NCBI RefSeq assembly: GCF_020535545.1
Contig: NZ_CP084752.1
Location: 3,871,501-3,935,500, forward strand
Length of the DNA stretch: 64,000 nucleotides
Reading direction: 5' to 3'
Source of the DNA: Roseateles sp. XES5
GTDB lineage: Bacteria; Pseudomonadota; Alphaproteobacteria; Rhizobiales; Rhizobiaceae
Each line of letters begins with the position of its first letter. The first letter of the stretch is position 1. The translations under genes and the position numbers were made by a program. The notes under the pieces were generated by a model. The model ran no database searches and was not told the origin of the DNA. It saw only the letters and a program-made list of their open reading frames with translations. Positions 8,796 through 19,211 of this stretch are shown here, piece by piece.

Positions 8796-9707
8796 ATGCT
8801 GTTTGGTATCGTCGCCGGCCTCACCACTTGCGCCCTCTGGGGACTGACTTTTATCGCACCGCGCGCCGTCGCGCCGTTCACGGCATGGGATTTGACGATT
8901 GCCCGCTATGGCATTTTCGGGCTGGCCTGCCTTCTTTTGACGATCGACCGGCGGTTCCGGCCAACCGGCTTTGCGCCCTCACGGCTTGCGATCGGGCTGC
9001 TGCTCGGCGGGGCCGGATATGTCGGGTATTTCATCAGCGCGGCCTTCGCCGTCCAACTCGCCGGCGCGGCCGTTCCCCCTGTCATCATCGGTACCATGCC
9101 GGTGTTTCTGGCGATCATCGCCAATGTCAGGGACCGCTCCGCACGATGGAAGGCTCTCGCGCTCCCCCTGACACTGATCACAATCGGCGTGGCGATCGTC
9201 AGCGCCGCAACGGTCGGCGCGGGCGACGGCACGGAGATGCCATCGAACGCCCTCGGCATTCTCGCCAGTTCGGTGGCGCTGGCGATCTGGATTGCCTACG
9301 GCCTGGCGAATGCCGCCGTCATGCGGGCGGCCGACGCGCCGGACGGTCTGCAATGGACAGGGTTGCAGGGAATCGGCGCAGCGATCGGGAGCCTTCTCCT
9401 CCTGCCGCTGGCCTCGTTCGACCTGGTGAATACGGTGTCCGCTTCGGAAGTCGCCCGCTTCGCCGCATGGGCGTTGGTGATGGGGCTGGCCGGTTCGTGG
9501 TTTGCCACCTGGTGCTGGGTGGTCGCGTCCCGGCGCCTGCCGCTGGCGCTCGCGGCCCAGCTCATCGTTGCCGAAACGGTCTTCGGGCTTGCCTACGGGT
9601 TCCTGTTCGAGAATCGGTTTCCAACGCCCGCCGAGGCGATCGGAGCGACGATGCAGCTCGCCGGTGTCTGTTCCGCAATCGCCGTTTTTGGCAGGCGGCG
9701 TGCGTAG
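8796..9707 (+). CDS. DMT-superfamily exporter with EamA repeats
   Basis: Inner-membrane transporter of 303 residues with about ten hydrophobic helices arranged as two EamA repeats, starting MLFGIVAGLTTCALWGLTFI and with the second half beginning near ALGILASSVALAIWIAYG. Members export amino acids, their analogues or other small metabolites. The ATG at 8796 follows an AGGAG-like sequence (CAACAGGAGAAAACC). The divergent Lrp regulator (8230-8709) suggests an amino-acid-type substrate, which is inference. The gene ends about 190 bp before lipA, in the region carrying copy B of the duplicated junction sequence. Confidence 0.88.
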   Translation: MLFGIVAGLTTCALWGLTFIAPRAVAPFTAWDLTIARYGIFGLACLLLTIDRRFRPTGFAPSRLAIGLLLGGAGYVGYFISAAFAVQLAGAAVPPVIIGTMPVFLAIIANVRDRSARWKALALPLTLITIGVAIVSAATVGAGDGTEMPSNALGILASSVALAIWIAYGLANAAVMRAADAPDGLQWTGLQGIGAAIGSLLLLPLASFDLVNTVSASEVARFAAWALVMGLAGSWFATWCWVVASRRLPLALAAQLIVAETVFGLAYGFLFENRFPTPAEAIGATMQLAGVCSAIAVFGRRRA

Positions 9708-9800
9708 CCCGCTTTGTCGCAAGACGTGGAATGAATGCAGCGTCCTGTGACCCGACGCCGCCGACGAGAGAATCTGCACGGCGCCAAGGTCCGCGCCAGA

Positions 9801-9918
9801 TGCGGCGCGCCGTTTTTCAGCCGCCTGCCCGCCGCCCTGAAACGCAAAAGCCCCGCCGACCTTGAGGACGGCGGGGCTTGAAGGCAAGCGGCGGAAAGTT
9901 ATTCCGCGGCGGCGAGAA
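9801..9918 (-). repeat. Junction repeat, copy B (P-loop gene relic plus lipA 3' end)
   Basis: Counterpart of about 6160-6303. From 9838 on it is the terminator and genuine lipA end. Just to its left, GCGCGCCGT...CAGCCGCCTGCCCGCC (9806-9831) resembles the 5' coding part of the P-loop gene at 6157-6184, with about 33 bp around that gene's start missing. This suggests the P-loop gene once lay directly next to lipA. Confidence 0.55.
9848..9879 (-). terminator. Rho-independent terminator of lipA
   Basis: Inverted repeat AAGCCCCGCCG (9848-9858) / CGGCGGGGCTT (9869-9879), followed on the minus strand by TTTGCGTTTC. It lies about 20 bp beyond the lipA stop. Confidence 0.82.
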
Positions 9919-10876
9919 GCTTGCGCTCGCGCGCGGCGCGCAGGCGGGCGAAGTCATCGCCGGCATGGTGCGAGGAACGCGTCAGCGGGCTCGAGGACAC
10001 CATCAGGAAACCCTTGGTATAGGCGACGGTCTCGTAGGACTTGAACTCGTCCGGCGTCACGAAGCGGTCCACCTTGTGGTGCTTGCGGGTCGGCTGGAGA
10101 TACTGGCCGATGGTCAGGAAGTCGACGTCGGCGGTGCGCAGGTCGTCCATCAGCTGGAGCACTTCGTTACGCTCCTCGCCGAGGCCCACCATGATGCCCG
10201 ACTTGGTGAACATGGTCGGGTCCAGTTCCTTCACGCGCTGCAGCAGGCGGACGGAGTGGAAGTAGCGCGCACCCGGGCGAACCGTCAGGTAGTTGCCCGG
10301 AACGGTTTCCATATTGTGGTTGAAGACGTCGGGCTTGGCGGCAACGACGCGTTCCAGTGCGCCCGGCTTCTTCAGGAAGTCCGGCGTCAGGATTTCGATG
10401 GTGGTCAAGGGGGATGCCGCACGGATCGCCCAGATCACCTTCTCGAAGTGCTCGGCGCCGCCGTCTTCCAGGTCGTCGCGGTCGACGGAGGTGATGACGA
10501 CGTGGCTGAGGCCCATCTGCTTGACGGCCTTGGCGACGTTTTCCGGCTCTTCCATGTCGAGCGCATTGGGTTTGCCCGTCGCCACGTTGCAGAAGGGGCA
10601 GCGGCGGGTGCACTTGTCACCCATGATCATGAAGGTGGCCGTGCCCTTGCCGAAGCACTCGCCGATGTTGGGGCAGGAGGCTTCCTCGCAGACCGTGTGC
10701 AGCTTGTGCGAACGCACCAGATCGCGCGTTTCCTGATAGCCCTTGGACACCGGCGCCTTGACGCGGATCCATTCCGGCTTGCGCAGCACTTCCGTGTCCG
10801 GCCGGTGGGCCTTTTCCGGATGGCGCGCGCGCGGCGCGTTGGGGTCGGGATTGGTACGGTCGAGAATGGTGACCAT
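9899..10876 (-). CDS. lipA: Lipoyl synthase LipA
   Basis: Radical-SAM enzyme that inserts two sulfur atoms into protein-bound octanoyl groups, making the lipoyl cofactor used by the pyruvate dehydrogenase encoded just upstream. The 325-residue protein has the auxiliary-cluster cysteines C63, C68 and C74 ([14 protein letters not shown]) and the radical-SAM triad C89-x3-C93-x2-C96 ([10 protein letters not shown]). It ends in KLLAAAE. The ATG at 10876 (MVTILDRTN) is preferred over an upstream in-frame ATG at 10903. Placement after pdhABC and lpdA ties cofactor synthesis to the lipoylated complex. A good terminator follows at 9848-9879. Confidence 0.96.
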   Translation of the reverse strand: MVTILDRTNPDPNAPRARHPEKAHRPDTEVLRKPEWIRVKAPVSKGYQETRDLVRSHKLHTVCEEASCPNIGECFGKGTATFMIMGDKCTRRCPFCNVATGKPNALDMEEPENVAKAVKQMGLSHVVITSVDRDDLEDGGAEHFEKVIWAIRAASPLTTIEILTPDFLKKPGALERVVAAKPDVFNHNMETVPGNYLTVRPGARYFHSVRLLQRVKELDPTMFTKSGIMVGLGEERNEVLQLMDDLRTADVDFLTIGQYLQPTRKHHKVDRFVTPDEFKSYETVAYTKGFLMVSSSPLTRSSHHAGDDFARLRAARERKLLAAAE

Positions 10877-11068
10877 GTCGATTCCACTTTCCTGCGGGCA
10901 CATGCCCGTCTTGTCCGAAGAAGGCGTCAGGTCGCCGTCAAACCCTGTCCCACCCTGCCGTCACTCCCAGGCCCGCGCCGAGAATCCATGCAGCTCCAGC
11001 GCTTATGGATGGTCGGGACAGGCCCGACCATGACGAAAGAGAGGTTCGCGGCATTTTTTCAGCAGCCT

Positions 11069-11094
11069 GAGCCCACCCATGTGGAGGTGGGCTC
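11069..11094. terminator. Hairpin between lpdA and lipA
   Basis: Inverted repeat GAGCCCACC (11069-11077) / GGTGGGCTC (11086-11094), eight bases beyond the lpdA stop. No T-run follows on the minus strand, so it may be an attenuating or mRNA-end-stabilising hairpin and not a full terminator. Confidence 0.45.
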
Positions 11095-11102
11095 TAGCAC
11101 GT

Positions 11103-12548
11103 TCAAGCGTTGAGTGCACGCCCATAGGCGTCGAGCACGCTTTCCTTCATCGTCTCCGAAATGGTCGGATGCGGGAAGATCGTGTGCATCAGTTCTTCCT
11201 CGGTCGTCTCGAGGTTCATGGCGACGACGAAGCCCTGGATCATTTCGGTCACTTCGGCGCCCACCATATGCGCGCCGAGCAGTTCGCCGGTCTTCTTGTC
11301 GAAGATCGTCTTGACCATGCCCTGGTCTTCGCCCAGCGCCACGGCCTTGCCGTTGCCAGCGAAGGTGAAGCGGCCGACGCGCACGTCGCGGCCCTGTTCC
11401 TTGGCCTTGGCTTCCGTGAGGCCAACAGAGGCGACCTGCGGATGGCAGTAGGTGCAGCCCGGGATCTTGGACTTGTCCATCGGATGAACGTTCGGCAGGC
11501 CGGCGATCTTCTCGATGCAGATGACGGCCTCGTGCTCGGCCTTGTGGGCGAGCATCGGCGGGCCGGCGACGTCGCCGATGGCATAGATGCCCGGCACGTT
11601 GGTCTTGCCGTAGCCATCGATGGCGATGAAGCCGCGGTCCGTCTTCACGCCGAGCGCCTCAAGGCCGATATTCTCGATATTGGCCTGCACGCCAACGGCG
11701 GAGATCATGCGGTCGGCGGTGATCTTCTCGACCTTGCCGTCCTTCATCTCGACATGGGCGGTGACGGAGTTGGCGCCCTTTTCCACCTTGGCGACCTTGG
11801 CCTCCAGATGGATCTTCATGCCCTGCTTTTCGAACTGCTTCTTGGCGAGCGCGGAGATTTCCGCGTCCTCGACCGGCATGACCGTCTTCATCACTTCGAC
11901 GACCGTCACGTCGACGCCGAGCGTGCGGTAGAAGGAGGCGAATTCGATGCCGATGGCGCCCGAGCCCATGACGAGCAGCGACTTCGGCATTTCCTCCGGC
12001 TTCATCGACTCGAAGTAAGTCCAGATCAGCTTGCCGTCCGGCTCGATGCCGGGCAGCGCGCGCGGACGGGCGCCCGTGGCGATGACGATGTGCTTGGCGT
12101 TGTAGGTGCCCTCGGGCAGAACGTTCTTCGGCACCGGCGCCTGCGGCTGCTGGATCGCCTTGGTCGTCTTGGACACGACGATCTCGCCCGGCTTGGTGAT
12201 CTTGGCTTCGCCCCAGATGACGTCGACCTTGTTCTTCTTCATCAGGAAGCCGACGCCGCCGTTCATGCGCTGGGCGATACCGCGCGAGCGGGCGACGATG
12301 GCCTTCAGGTCCGGCGTGACGGCGCCTTCGATCCTCACGCCGTAATCGCCCGGATGCTGGGCGTAATGGAAGATTTCCGCCGAGCGCAGCAGCGCCTTGG
12401 TCGGGATGCAGCCCCAGTTGGAGCAGATGCCGGCGAGGTGCTCGCGCTCCACGATGGCCGTCTTCAGGCCCAGCTGCGCCGCACGGATCGCGGCGATGTA
12501 GCCGCCCGGACCCGAACCGATTACGATGACGTCGTAGGATTGAGCCAT
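11103..12548 (-). CDS. lpdA: Dihydrolipoyl dehydrogenase (E3)
   Basis: FAD-dependent E3 that reoxidises dihydrolipoyl groups with NAD+. The 481-residue protein has the N-terminal FAD motif VIGSGPGGYIAAIRAAQLG, a redox-active disulfide C42-x4-C47 in GICSNWGCIPTKALL (a variant of the common GTCLNVGCIPSK), the NAD-binding VMGSGAIGIEFASFY and the C-terminal His-Glu couple in FPHPTISETMKES. Position in the pdh cluster points to service of pyruvate dehydrogenase. Downstream of the pdh genes and the SGNH gene; the gap to the latter holds a palindromic repeat. Confidence 0.95.
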   Translation of the reverse strand: MAQSYDVIVIGSGPGGYIAAIRAAQLGLKTAIVEREHLAGICSNWGCIPTKALLRSAEIFHYAQHPGDYGVRIEGAVTPDLKAIVARSRGIAQRMNGGVGFLMKKNKVDVIWGEAKITKPGEIVVSKTTKAIQQPQAPVPKNVLPEGTYNAKHIVIATGARPRALPGIEPDGKLIWTYFESMKPEEMPKSLLVMGSGAIGIEFASFYRTLGVDVTVVEVMKTVMPVEDAEISALAKKQFEKQGMKIHLEAKVAKVEKGANSVTAHVEMKDGKVEKITADRMISAVGVQANIENIGLEALGVKTDRGFIAIDGYGKTNVPGIYAIGDVAGPPMLAHKAEHEAVICIEKIAGLPNVHPMDKSKIPGCTYCHPQVASVGLTEAKAKEQGRDVRVGRFTFAGNGKAVALGEDQGMVKTIFDKKTGELLGAHMVGAEVTEMIQGFVVAMNLETTEEELMHTIFPHPTISETMKESVLDAYGRALNA

Positions 12549-12607
12549 GTCGTTTCCTGCCTCACTTGTTGCGCGGGAACGAGCGCCGCGTCTTTCTGTT
12601 CAGTTCC

Positions 12608-12707
12608 AAAGCAATTCCGCTTCACGCTCTCGCTGGCATTGCTTTCTTGTTCAATTTCACCGCATTCCAGACGCAAAACCGCTACGCACTTTTGCTGGAA
12701 TTGCTTT
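12608..12707. repeat. 100-bp palindromic intergenic repeat
   Basis: Outer arms AAAGCAATTCC (12608-12618) and GGAATTGCTTT (12697-12707) enclose an internal segment with a CCGCATTCCAGACGCAAAACC-like core. The same layout is seen in the element at 57662-57766. Its right edge shares a base with the stop codon of the SGNH gene (12707-12709). Confidence 0.72.
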
Positions 12708-13348
12708 TATAATCCGAGCATCATGCGCACGACCGGCTCGAGACCCTTGCCGATCGCCCGCGTGTTCTTCGCGTCGAGATGCACGCCGTCGAGCGGCGTC
12801 GTTTCCGCCACGGAGCCGGCATCGAAGAAGCCGCAGCCGGTTTCGTCCGCAAGGTCCGCATAGAGCGTCGCCAGCATGGCCGATTGCTCCACGCCGCCGG
12901 CAAACATCGCCGCGAAAGCGGTGTTCGCCGTTTCGCAGAGCGGCGGCGGGGAAACGATGAGCACTTCCGGTCCCTCGGCCTCGCCGAAGGACCAGGCATG
13001 ATGGCGCACGAGCTGCACCAGCCGCTCCATGCCCTGCACCGCCCCGAAGGCCGTCCCGCAGATCACCGGCTTCATGTCATTGGCGCCGAGGAAGAGGATG
13101 ACGAGGTCGATCGGGTCGTGGCTGTGCAGGATGGTCGGCAGGATGCGCGCGCCGTTGCGATCGCAATCCGCCAGGTGGTCGTCATAGGCGGTGGTGCGGC
13201 CGTTGAGGCCCTCTGCGATGACGGTGACATCAGGCCCGAGGGCCTTGGCGAGAACGCTCGGCCACCGGTCCGCGAAGGAATGCCGGTCGAGCGTTTCCGC
13301 GTCATAGCCCCAGGTCAGGCTGTCGCCATAGCAGAGAACCGTCTTCAT
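12707..13348 (-). CDS. SGNH/GDSL-type hydrolase (arylesterase-like)
   Basis: The 213-residue esterase of the SGNH superfamily has block I GDSLTWG with nucleophile Ser10, the oxyanion residue in GLNGR, block III GAND (residues 89-92) and block V DGVHLD with catalytic Asp187 and His190. There is no signal peptide, so it is cytoplasmic. This gene lies between pdhC and lpdA in many rhizobia, and relatives have been described as arylesterases; the natural substrate and reason for the linkage are unknown. It starts 15 bp after the pdhC stop, consistent with the same transcript. Confidence 0.86.
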   Translation of the reverse strand: MKTVLCYGDSLTWGYDAETLDRHSFADRWPSVLAKALGPDVTVIAEGLNGRTTAYDDHLADCDRNGARILPTILHSHDPIDLVILFLGANDMKPVICGTAFGAVQGMERLVQLVRHHAWSFGEAEGPEVLIVSPPPLCETANTAFAAMFAGGVEQSAMLATLYADLADETGCGFFDAGSVAETTPLDGVHLDAKNTRAIGKGLEPVVRMMLGL

Positions 13349-13363
13349 GGCCGCACTCCGCTA

Positions 13364-14731
13364 TCAGACGAGCATCCCCATCGGGTTCTCGATGTAGCGC
13401 TTGAAGGCTCCGAGAAGCTCGGCGCCGAGCGCGCCATCGACGCAGCGATGGTCGGTGGAGAGCGTCACGGTCATCGCGTTGACGATCACCATCTCGCCCT
13501 TCTTGACGACGACCCGCTCCTCGCCCGCGCCGACCGCCAGGATCGTCGCATGCGGCGGGTTGACGACGGCGGCGAAGTTCTTCACGCCCATCATGCCCAT
13601 GTTGGAGACGGCGGTCGTGCCGCCCTGGTATTCCTCGGGCTTCAGCTTGCGTTCCTTCGCGCGCTTGCCGAGGTCCTTCATCTCGTTGGAGATGGCGGAC
13701 AGGGTCTTCAGCTCGGCGCTGCGGATGATCGGGGTGATCAGGCCGCCCGGAATGGAGACGGCGACGCCGACATCCGCATGCTTGTGCTTGACCATGTTGC
13801 TGTCGGTCCAGGAGACGTTGGCGTCCGGCACGTCGCGCAGTGCGAGCGCCATGGCCTTGATCACCATGTCGTTGACCGAGAGCTTGTAGACCGGCTTGTC
13901 TTCCTTGCGCGGCGCGCTGTCGTTGAGCTGGGCGCGCAGCGCCAGCAGCGCGTCGAGCTCCACGTCGACCGACACGTAGAAGTGCGGGATCGTCTGCTTG
14001 GATTCCTGCAGGCGCTTGGCGATGGTCTTGCGCATGCCGTCATGCGGCACGAGCTCGTAGGAGCCCGGCTCGAAGAGCTTGAGCACGGCATCTTCCGACA
14101 TGCCCTTCGGCGCGGCGGCGGGCGCCGCTGAAGCGGCAGCAGCCGGAGTTGCGGCAGCAGCGGCAGCGGGCTTGGCACCGCCGGAGGCGATGGCCTTCTC
14201 CACGTCGCTCTTGACCACGCGGCCATGCGGGCCGGAACCGGTGACCGCCTTGATGTCGAGGCCGGCATCCCTGGCGATGCGACGGGCGAGCGGCGAGGAG
14301 AACAGGCCGGAGCCACCATGGCTGCTGGCCGTGCTGGTCGCCGTGCTCGGGGCAGCCGCAGGCGCGGCGGCGGCGGGTGCAGGTGCGGCAGCAGCAGCGG
14401 GTGCTGCGGCGGCCGGCTTTTCCGCTTCCTTCGGCGCTTCGGCCTTGGGAGCCGAACCGCCGCCGGCAGCGGCAGCGGCCACGTCTTCGCCGTCGGCGGC
14501 GAGGATGGCGATGAGGGTGTTGACCTTCACGCCTTCCGTGCCGGCCGGCACGACGAGCTTGGCGACAACGCCCTCGTCGACGGCTTCCACTTCCATCGTC
14601 GCCTTGTCGGTCTCGATCTCGGCGATGACGTCACCGGATTTCACGGTGTCGCCTTCCTTGACGAGCCACTTGGCAAGATTGCCCTCTTCCATGGTGGGCG
14701 AAAGGGCCGGCATCGTAATGTTGATCGGCAT
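13364..14731 (-). CDS. pdhC: Pyruvate dehydrogenase E2, dihydrolipoyl acetyltransferase
   Basis: Core E2 of the pyruvate dehydrogenase complex, 455 residues. Order: one lipoyl domain (residues 1-80) with lipoyl Lys43 in [12 protein letters not shown], a long Ala/Pro linker, the peripheral-subunit-binding domain ([20 protein letters not shown]), a second Ala-rich linker, and the catalytic acyltransferase domain ending with [16 protein letters not shown], where the DHRxxDG His is catalytic. The lipoyl domain is nearly identical to that of PdhB upstream. The gap to pdhB is 14 bp. Confidence 0.95.
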   Translation of the reverse strand: MPINITMPALSPTMEEGNLAKWLVKEGDTVKSGDVIAEIETDKATMEVEAVDEGVVAKLVVPAGTEGVKVNTLIAILAADGEDVAAAAAGGGSAPKAEAPKEAEKPAAAAPAAAAAPAPAAAAPAAAPSTATSTASSHGGSGLFSSPLARRIARDAGLDIKAVTGSGPHGRVVKSDVEKAIASGGAKPAAAAAATPAAAASAAPAAAPKGMSEDAVLKLFEPGSYELVPHDGMRKTIAKRLQESKQTIPHFYVSVDVELDALLALRAQLNDSAPRKEDKPVYKLSVNDMVIKAMALALRDVPDANVSWTDSNMVKHKHADVGVAVSIPGGLITPIIRSAELKTLSAISNEMKDLGKRAKERKLKPEEYQGGTTAVSNMGMMGVKNFAAVVNPPHATILAVGAGEERVVVKKGEMVIVNAMTVTLSTDHRCVDGALGAELLGAFKRYIENPMGMLV

Positions 14732-14745
14732 ACCTCAGCCCTCCC

Positions 14746-16137
14746 TTACTTGTAGCAGACGGTTTTGACCGCCTGGACGACTTCGCCGACATTCGGAAGC
14801 GCCAGCTTTTCGAGATTGGCGGCGTAGGGCATCGGAACGTCCTTGCCGGCGATCGTCAGGATCGGCGCATCGAGATAGTCGAAGGCCTGCTGCATGACGC
14901 GGGTCGCGATCTCGGTGCCGACGGAGGACTGCGGGAAGCCTTCCTCGACGACGACGAGACGGCCGGTCTTCTTCACCGATTCGATGATGGTCGGCAGGTC
15001 CATCGGGCGGATGGTGCGAAGGTCGATCAGTTCGACGTCGATGCCGTCCTTCTCGAGTTCCGCAATCGCCTTGAGGGCATAGGTCATGCCGATGCCGAAG
15101 GAGACGACGGTGACGTCGTTGCCCTTCTTGTGGATGCGCGCCTTGCCGATCGGCAGGACGAAGTCATCCATCTTCGGTACCTCGAAGCTCTGGCCGTAGA
15201 GGATTTCGTTCTCGAGGAAGATGACCGGGTTCGGGTCGCGGATGGCGGCCTTGAGCAGGCCCTTGGCGTCGGCAGCCGTGTAGGGCATGACGACCTTGAG
15301 GCCGGGAACGTGGCTGTACCATGCCGCATAGCACTGCGAGTGCTGGGCGGCGACGCGCGCGGCCGCACCGTTCGGGCCGCGGAAGACGATCGGGGCACCC
15401 ATCTGGCCGCCGGACATATAGAGCGTCTTGGCGGCGGAGTTGATGACGTGGTCGATCGCCTGCATGGCGAAGTTGAAGGTCATGAACTCGACGACCGGCT
15501 TCAGGCCCGTCATCGCCGCGGCGACGCCGACGCCGGCAAAGCCGTGTTCGGTGATCGGGGTGTCGATGACGCGACGGTCGCCGAATTCCTGCAGGAGGCC
15601 CTGGGTGATCTTGTAGGCGCCCTGGTATTCGGCCACCTCTTCACCCATGACGAAGACGTCGCCGTCGCGGCGCATTTCCTCGGCCATGGCGTCGCGCAGC
15701 GCTTCGCGCACCGTCGTCATCACCATTTCGGTGCCGGCCGGAATATCCGGATCGGCGGCGATTTCACCCTTCGGCGCAGCCGGAACGGGCGCAGCAGCGG
15801 CCGGAGCGGGTGCGGCGGCCGGGGCCGGCGCGGAAACTTCCGCCGGCTTTTCAGCGGCGGCAGCCTTCGGCGCGGCAATGGCATCGGCGCTTTCGCCGTC
15901 CTGGAGCAGCACGGCGATCGCCGTGTTGACCTTGACGCCTTCGGTGCCGGCGGCGATCAGGATCTTGCCGATCACGCCTTCGTCGACGGCTTCGACTTCC
16001 ATCGTCGCCTTGTCGGTCTCGATTTCGGCAATGACGTCACCCGACTTCACGGTGTCGCCTTCGTTCTTGACCCACTTGGAAAGCGTGCCCTCTTCCATGG
16101 TCGGAGACAGGGCGGGCATGAGAATTTCGATTGGCAT
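14746..16137 (-). CDS. pdhB: Pyruvate dehydrogenase E1 beta with N-terminal lipoyl domain
   Basis: E1-beta of 463 residues, about 130 longer than a plain E1-beta because of an N-terminal lipoyl domain (residues 1-80, Lys43 in [12 protein letters not shown]) and an Ala/Pro linker (about 85-125). The catalytic part starts at [17 protein letters not shown] and includes [15 protein letters not shown] and [21 protein letters not shown] sequence. Lipoylated E1-beta is known from alphaproteobacteria such as Zymomonas and Sinorhizobium. Lies between pdhA and pdhC with gaps of 17 and 14 bp. Confidence 0.95.
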   Translation of the reverse strand: MPIEILMPALSPTMEEGTLSKWVKNEGDTVKSGDVIAEIETDKATMEVEAVDEGVIGKILIAAGTEGVKVNTAIAVLLQDGESADAIAAPKAAAAEKPAEVSAPAPAAAPAPAAAAPVPAAPKGEIAADPDIPAGTEMVMTTVREALRDAMAEEMRRDGDVFVMGEEVAEYQGAYKITQGLLQEFGDRRVIDTPITEHGFAGVGVAAAMTGLKPVVEFMTFNFAMQAIDHVINSAAKTLYMSGGQMGAPIVFRGPNGAAARVAAQHSQCYAAWYSHVPGLKVVMPYTAADAKGLLKAAIRDPNPVIFLENEILYGQSFEVPKMDDFVLPIGKARIHKKGNDVTVVSFGIGMTYALKAIAELEKDGIDVELIDLRTIRPMDLPTIIESVKKTGRLVVVEEGFPQSSVGTEIATRVMQQAFDYLDAPILTIAGKDVPMPYAANLEKLALPNVGEVVQAVKTVCYK

Positions 16138-16154
16138 TGGTGTCCCTCCCCGGA

Positions 16155-17201
16155 TTACAGCAGGATGTCGGTATAGAGTTCGGATGCATCCGGCTCCGGA
16201 TCGGCCTGCGCGAAATCGGCGCTGTCGGCGACGACGTCACGGATGTCCTTGTCGATCTGCTTGAGATCGTCCTCGCTCGCCCAGCCCCTTTCGAGAAGAC
16301 GGGCGCGAACCTGCTCGATCGGATCGTGCTCGGAACGCATCTTCTGCACTTCGTCCTTAGAGCGATACTTCGCCGGGTCGGACATGGAGTGACCGCGGTA
16401 GCGGTAGGTCAGCATTTCGAGAATGATCGGGCCCTTGCCCGAACGGCAATGCTCGACAGCCTCGTCGGCCGCAGCCTTGACCGCACGAACGTCCATGCCG
16501 TCGACCTGGTAGCCCGGAATGCCGAAGGAGGTGCCGCGCTGCGAGAAGTCGGTCTGGGCGGAGGCGCGCGAAACGGCGGTGCCCATGGCGTAGCGGTTGT
16601 TCTCGATGATGTAGATCACCGGCAGCTTCCAGAGGGCCGCCATGTTGAAGCTTTCGTAGACCTGGCCCTGGTTGGCCGCGCCGTCGCCGAAATAGGTCAG
16701 CGAGACGTTGTCGTTGCCACGGTAGCGGTTGGCGAAGGCGAGACCCGTGCCAAGCGAGACCTGGCCGCCGACGATGCCGTGGCCGCCATAGAAATGCTTC
16801 TCCTTGGAGAACATGTGCATGGAGCCGCCCTTGCCCTTGGAAAGGCCGCCACGGCGTCCGGTCAGCTCCGCCATCACGCCGCGGGCGTTCATGCCGCAAG
16901 CGAGCATGTGACCGTGGTCGCGATAACCGGTGATGACCTGGTCACCTTCCTTCAGCGCCATCTGCATGCCGACGACGACAGCTTCCTGGCCGATATAGAG
17001 GTGACAGAAGCCGCCGATGAAGCCCATGCCGTAAAGCTGACCGGCTTTTTCCTCGAAACGCCGGATGAACAGCATTTCGCGGTAGGCCTTCAGGTCGTCT
17101 TCCTTGGAGAAGTCGGCAATCGTGCCACCGTTGAAGTCTTTCCTTGCAGGCTTTGCCGCCAACTTGCGGCTGGACGTGGACGCGTTTTTGCGCGGAGCCA
17201 T
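16155..17201 (-). CDS. pdhA: Pyruvate dehydrogenase E1 alpha
   Basis: Thiamine-diphosphate-dependent subunit, 348 residues, that decarboxylates pyruvate together with PdhB. The ThDP/Mg motif runs from [15 protein letters not shown] to [10 protein letters not shown]. The conserved HGHML..G and [15 protein letters not shown] loops are present. A basic N-terminal tail ([21 protein letters not shown]) precedes the fold, as in rhizobial homologues. The start at 17201 follows a strong GGGAGGA. First gene of the pdhA-pdhB-pdhC run. Confidence 0.96.
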   Translation of the reverse strand: MAPRKNASTSSRKLAAKPARKDFNGGTIADFSKEDDLKAYREMLFIRRFEEKAGQLYGMGFIGGFCHLYIGQEAVVVGMQMALKEGDQVITGYRDHGHMLACGMNARGVMAELTGRRGGLSKGKGGSMHMFSKEKHFYGGHGIVGGQVSLGTGLAFANRYRGNDNVSLTYFGDGAANQGQVYESFNMAALWKLPVIYIIENNRYAMGTAVSRASAQTDFSQRGTSFGIPGYQVDGMDVRAVKAAADEAVEHCRSGKGPIILEMLTYRYRGHSMSDPAKYRSKDEVQKMRSEHDPIEQVRARLLERGWASEDDLKQIDKDIRDVVADSADFAQADPEPDASELYTDILL

Positions 17202-17233
17202 TCGTTCCTCCCTATGTTTGCCCTTTTGTGGAA

Positions 17234-17262
17234 ACCATAGGGGAGAAAGTCCGCCTCAGCAA
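17234..17262 (-). promoter_or_regulatory. Possible sigma-70-type promoter of pdhA
   Basis: On the minus strand, TTGCTG (17262-17257) and TATGGT (17239-17234) are 17 bases apart, about 32 bases before the pdhA start. Match is moderate. Confidence 0.4.
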
Positions 17263-17319
17263 TGCCATAAATGCATGGCTTATATTCTTTGTAAGTCGCT
17301 GATTAGTAAGGAAGATTTA

Positions 17320-17344
17320 CGATTAACCAGATTTCGGTTAATCG
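17320..17344. promoter_or_regulatory. Perfect 9-bp inverted repeat downstream of the divIC-like gene
   Basis: CGATTAACC (17320-17328) / GGTTAATCG (17336-17344), 7-base loop. It is six bases past the divIC-like stop and about 120 bp before pdhA. It could be a weak terminator or an operator for the pdh operon; no long T-run follows. Confidence 0.5.
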
Positions 17345-17350
17345 AGCTTT

Positions 17351-17659
17351 TCAGTGGAAAATGACGATTTCGTCGGCGCGGGACATGTTGAGATAAGAGC
17401 GCGCCTTCTCGTCCAGCATGTCGCGTTCGAGCGAGCCGTCACTCATCAGGGCAACCTCTTTTTCCAGGATCTGGCGCTGCCGCACGAGCACGTCCAAACG
17501 CGCCTGACGCTCTACTCTCTGCCGCTCGAAATCCTCCATTCCGCGCAGACCGAAGTCACCATGGACGGAATGATAGCCGAAGTAGGAGAGGAATGCGACG
17601 GTAATTACCGGCAGCGCCAGCCGGCCGAATTTCCGCTTCTTATGATGTTTGGTCCACAT
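17351..17659 (-). CDS. Septum formation initiator family protein (FtsB/DivIC-like)
   Basis: A 102-residue bitopic membrane protein: short basic cytoplasmic tail (MWTKHHKKRKFGR), one transmembrane helix (LALPVITVAFLSYFGYH), then a coiled-coil stretch (about residues 40-80, heptad-rich RQRVERQARLDVLVRQRQ) and a short C-terminal domain (LDEKARSYLNMSRADEIVIF). This matches FtsB/DivIC, part of the divisome FtsQLB subcomplex. Location between eno and pdhA is the usual one in alphaproteobacteria, and an eno-ftsB linkage is known in many bacteria. Confidence 0.88.
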   Translation of the reverse strand: MWTKHHKKRKFGRLALPVITVAFLSYFGYHSVHGDFGLRGMEDFERQRVERQARLDVLVRQRQILEKEVALMSDGSLERDMLDEKARSYLNMSRADEIVIFH

Positions 17660-17735
17660 GCTGGTGCCCCGATACGCAATACGCAGACGACACTAGCGGG
17701 AAGCGGTTAACCGACCATTGACCATGATCGGCGGG

Positions 17736-17767
17736 CAAAGAAAAACCCGCATCCGAGGATGCGGGTT
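17736..17767 (-). terminator. Rho-independent terminator of eno
   Basis: Stem AACCCGCATCC (17744-17754) / GGATGCGGGTT (17757-17767); on the minus strand it is followed by TTTCTTTG. About 35 bp beyond the eno stop. Confidence 0.88.
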
Positions 17768-17801
17768 CCACGTTTTCCATTTCGGAAAAACTGTTTCTCG
17801 A

Positions 17802-19136
<1,335 letters not shown>

Positions 19137-19211
19137 CGATGCGGAAATTACAACGGCGCATTGCCGCCAGAAAAAACGGATGGCACGTCTCCATGTCATC
19201 CGTTTGAAGTC

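Noticed and set aside
9708..9800. A small gene between the exporter and lipA.
   Set aside because: Open frames here overlap lipA or the exporter in wrong frames; the stretch looks like a junction relic.
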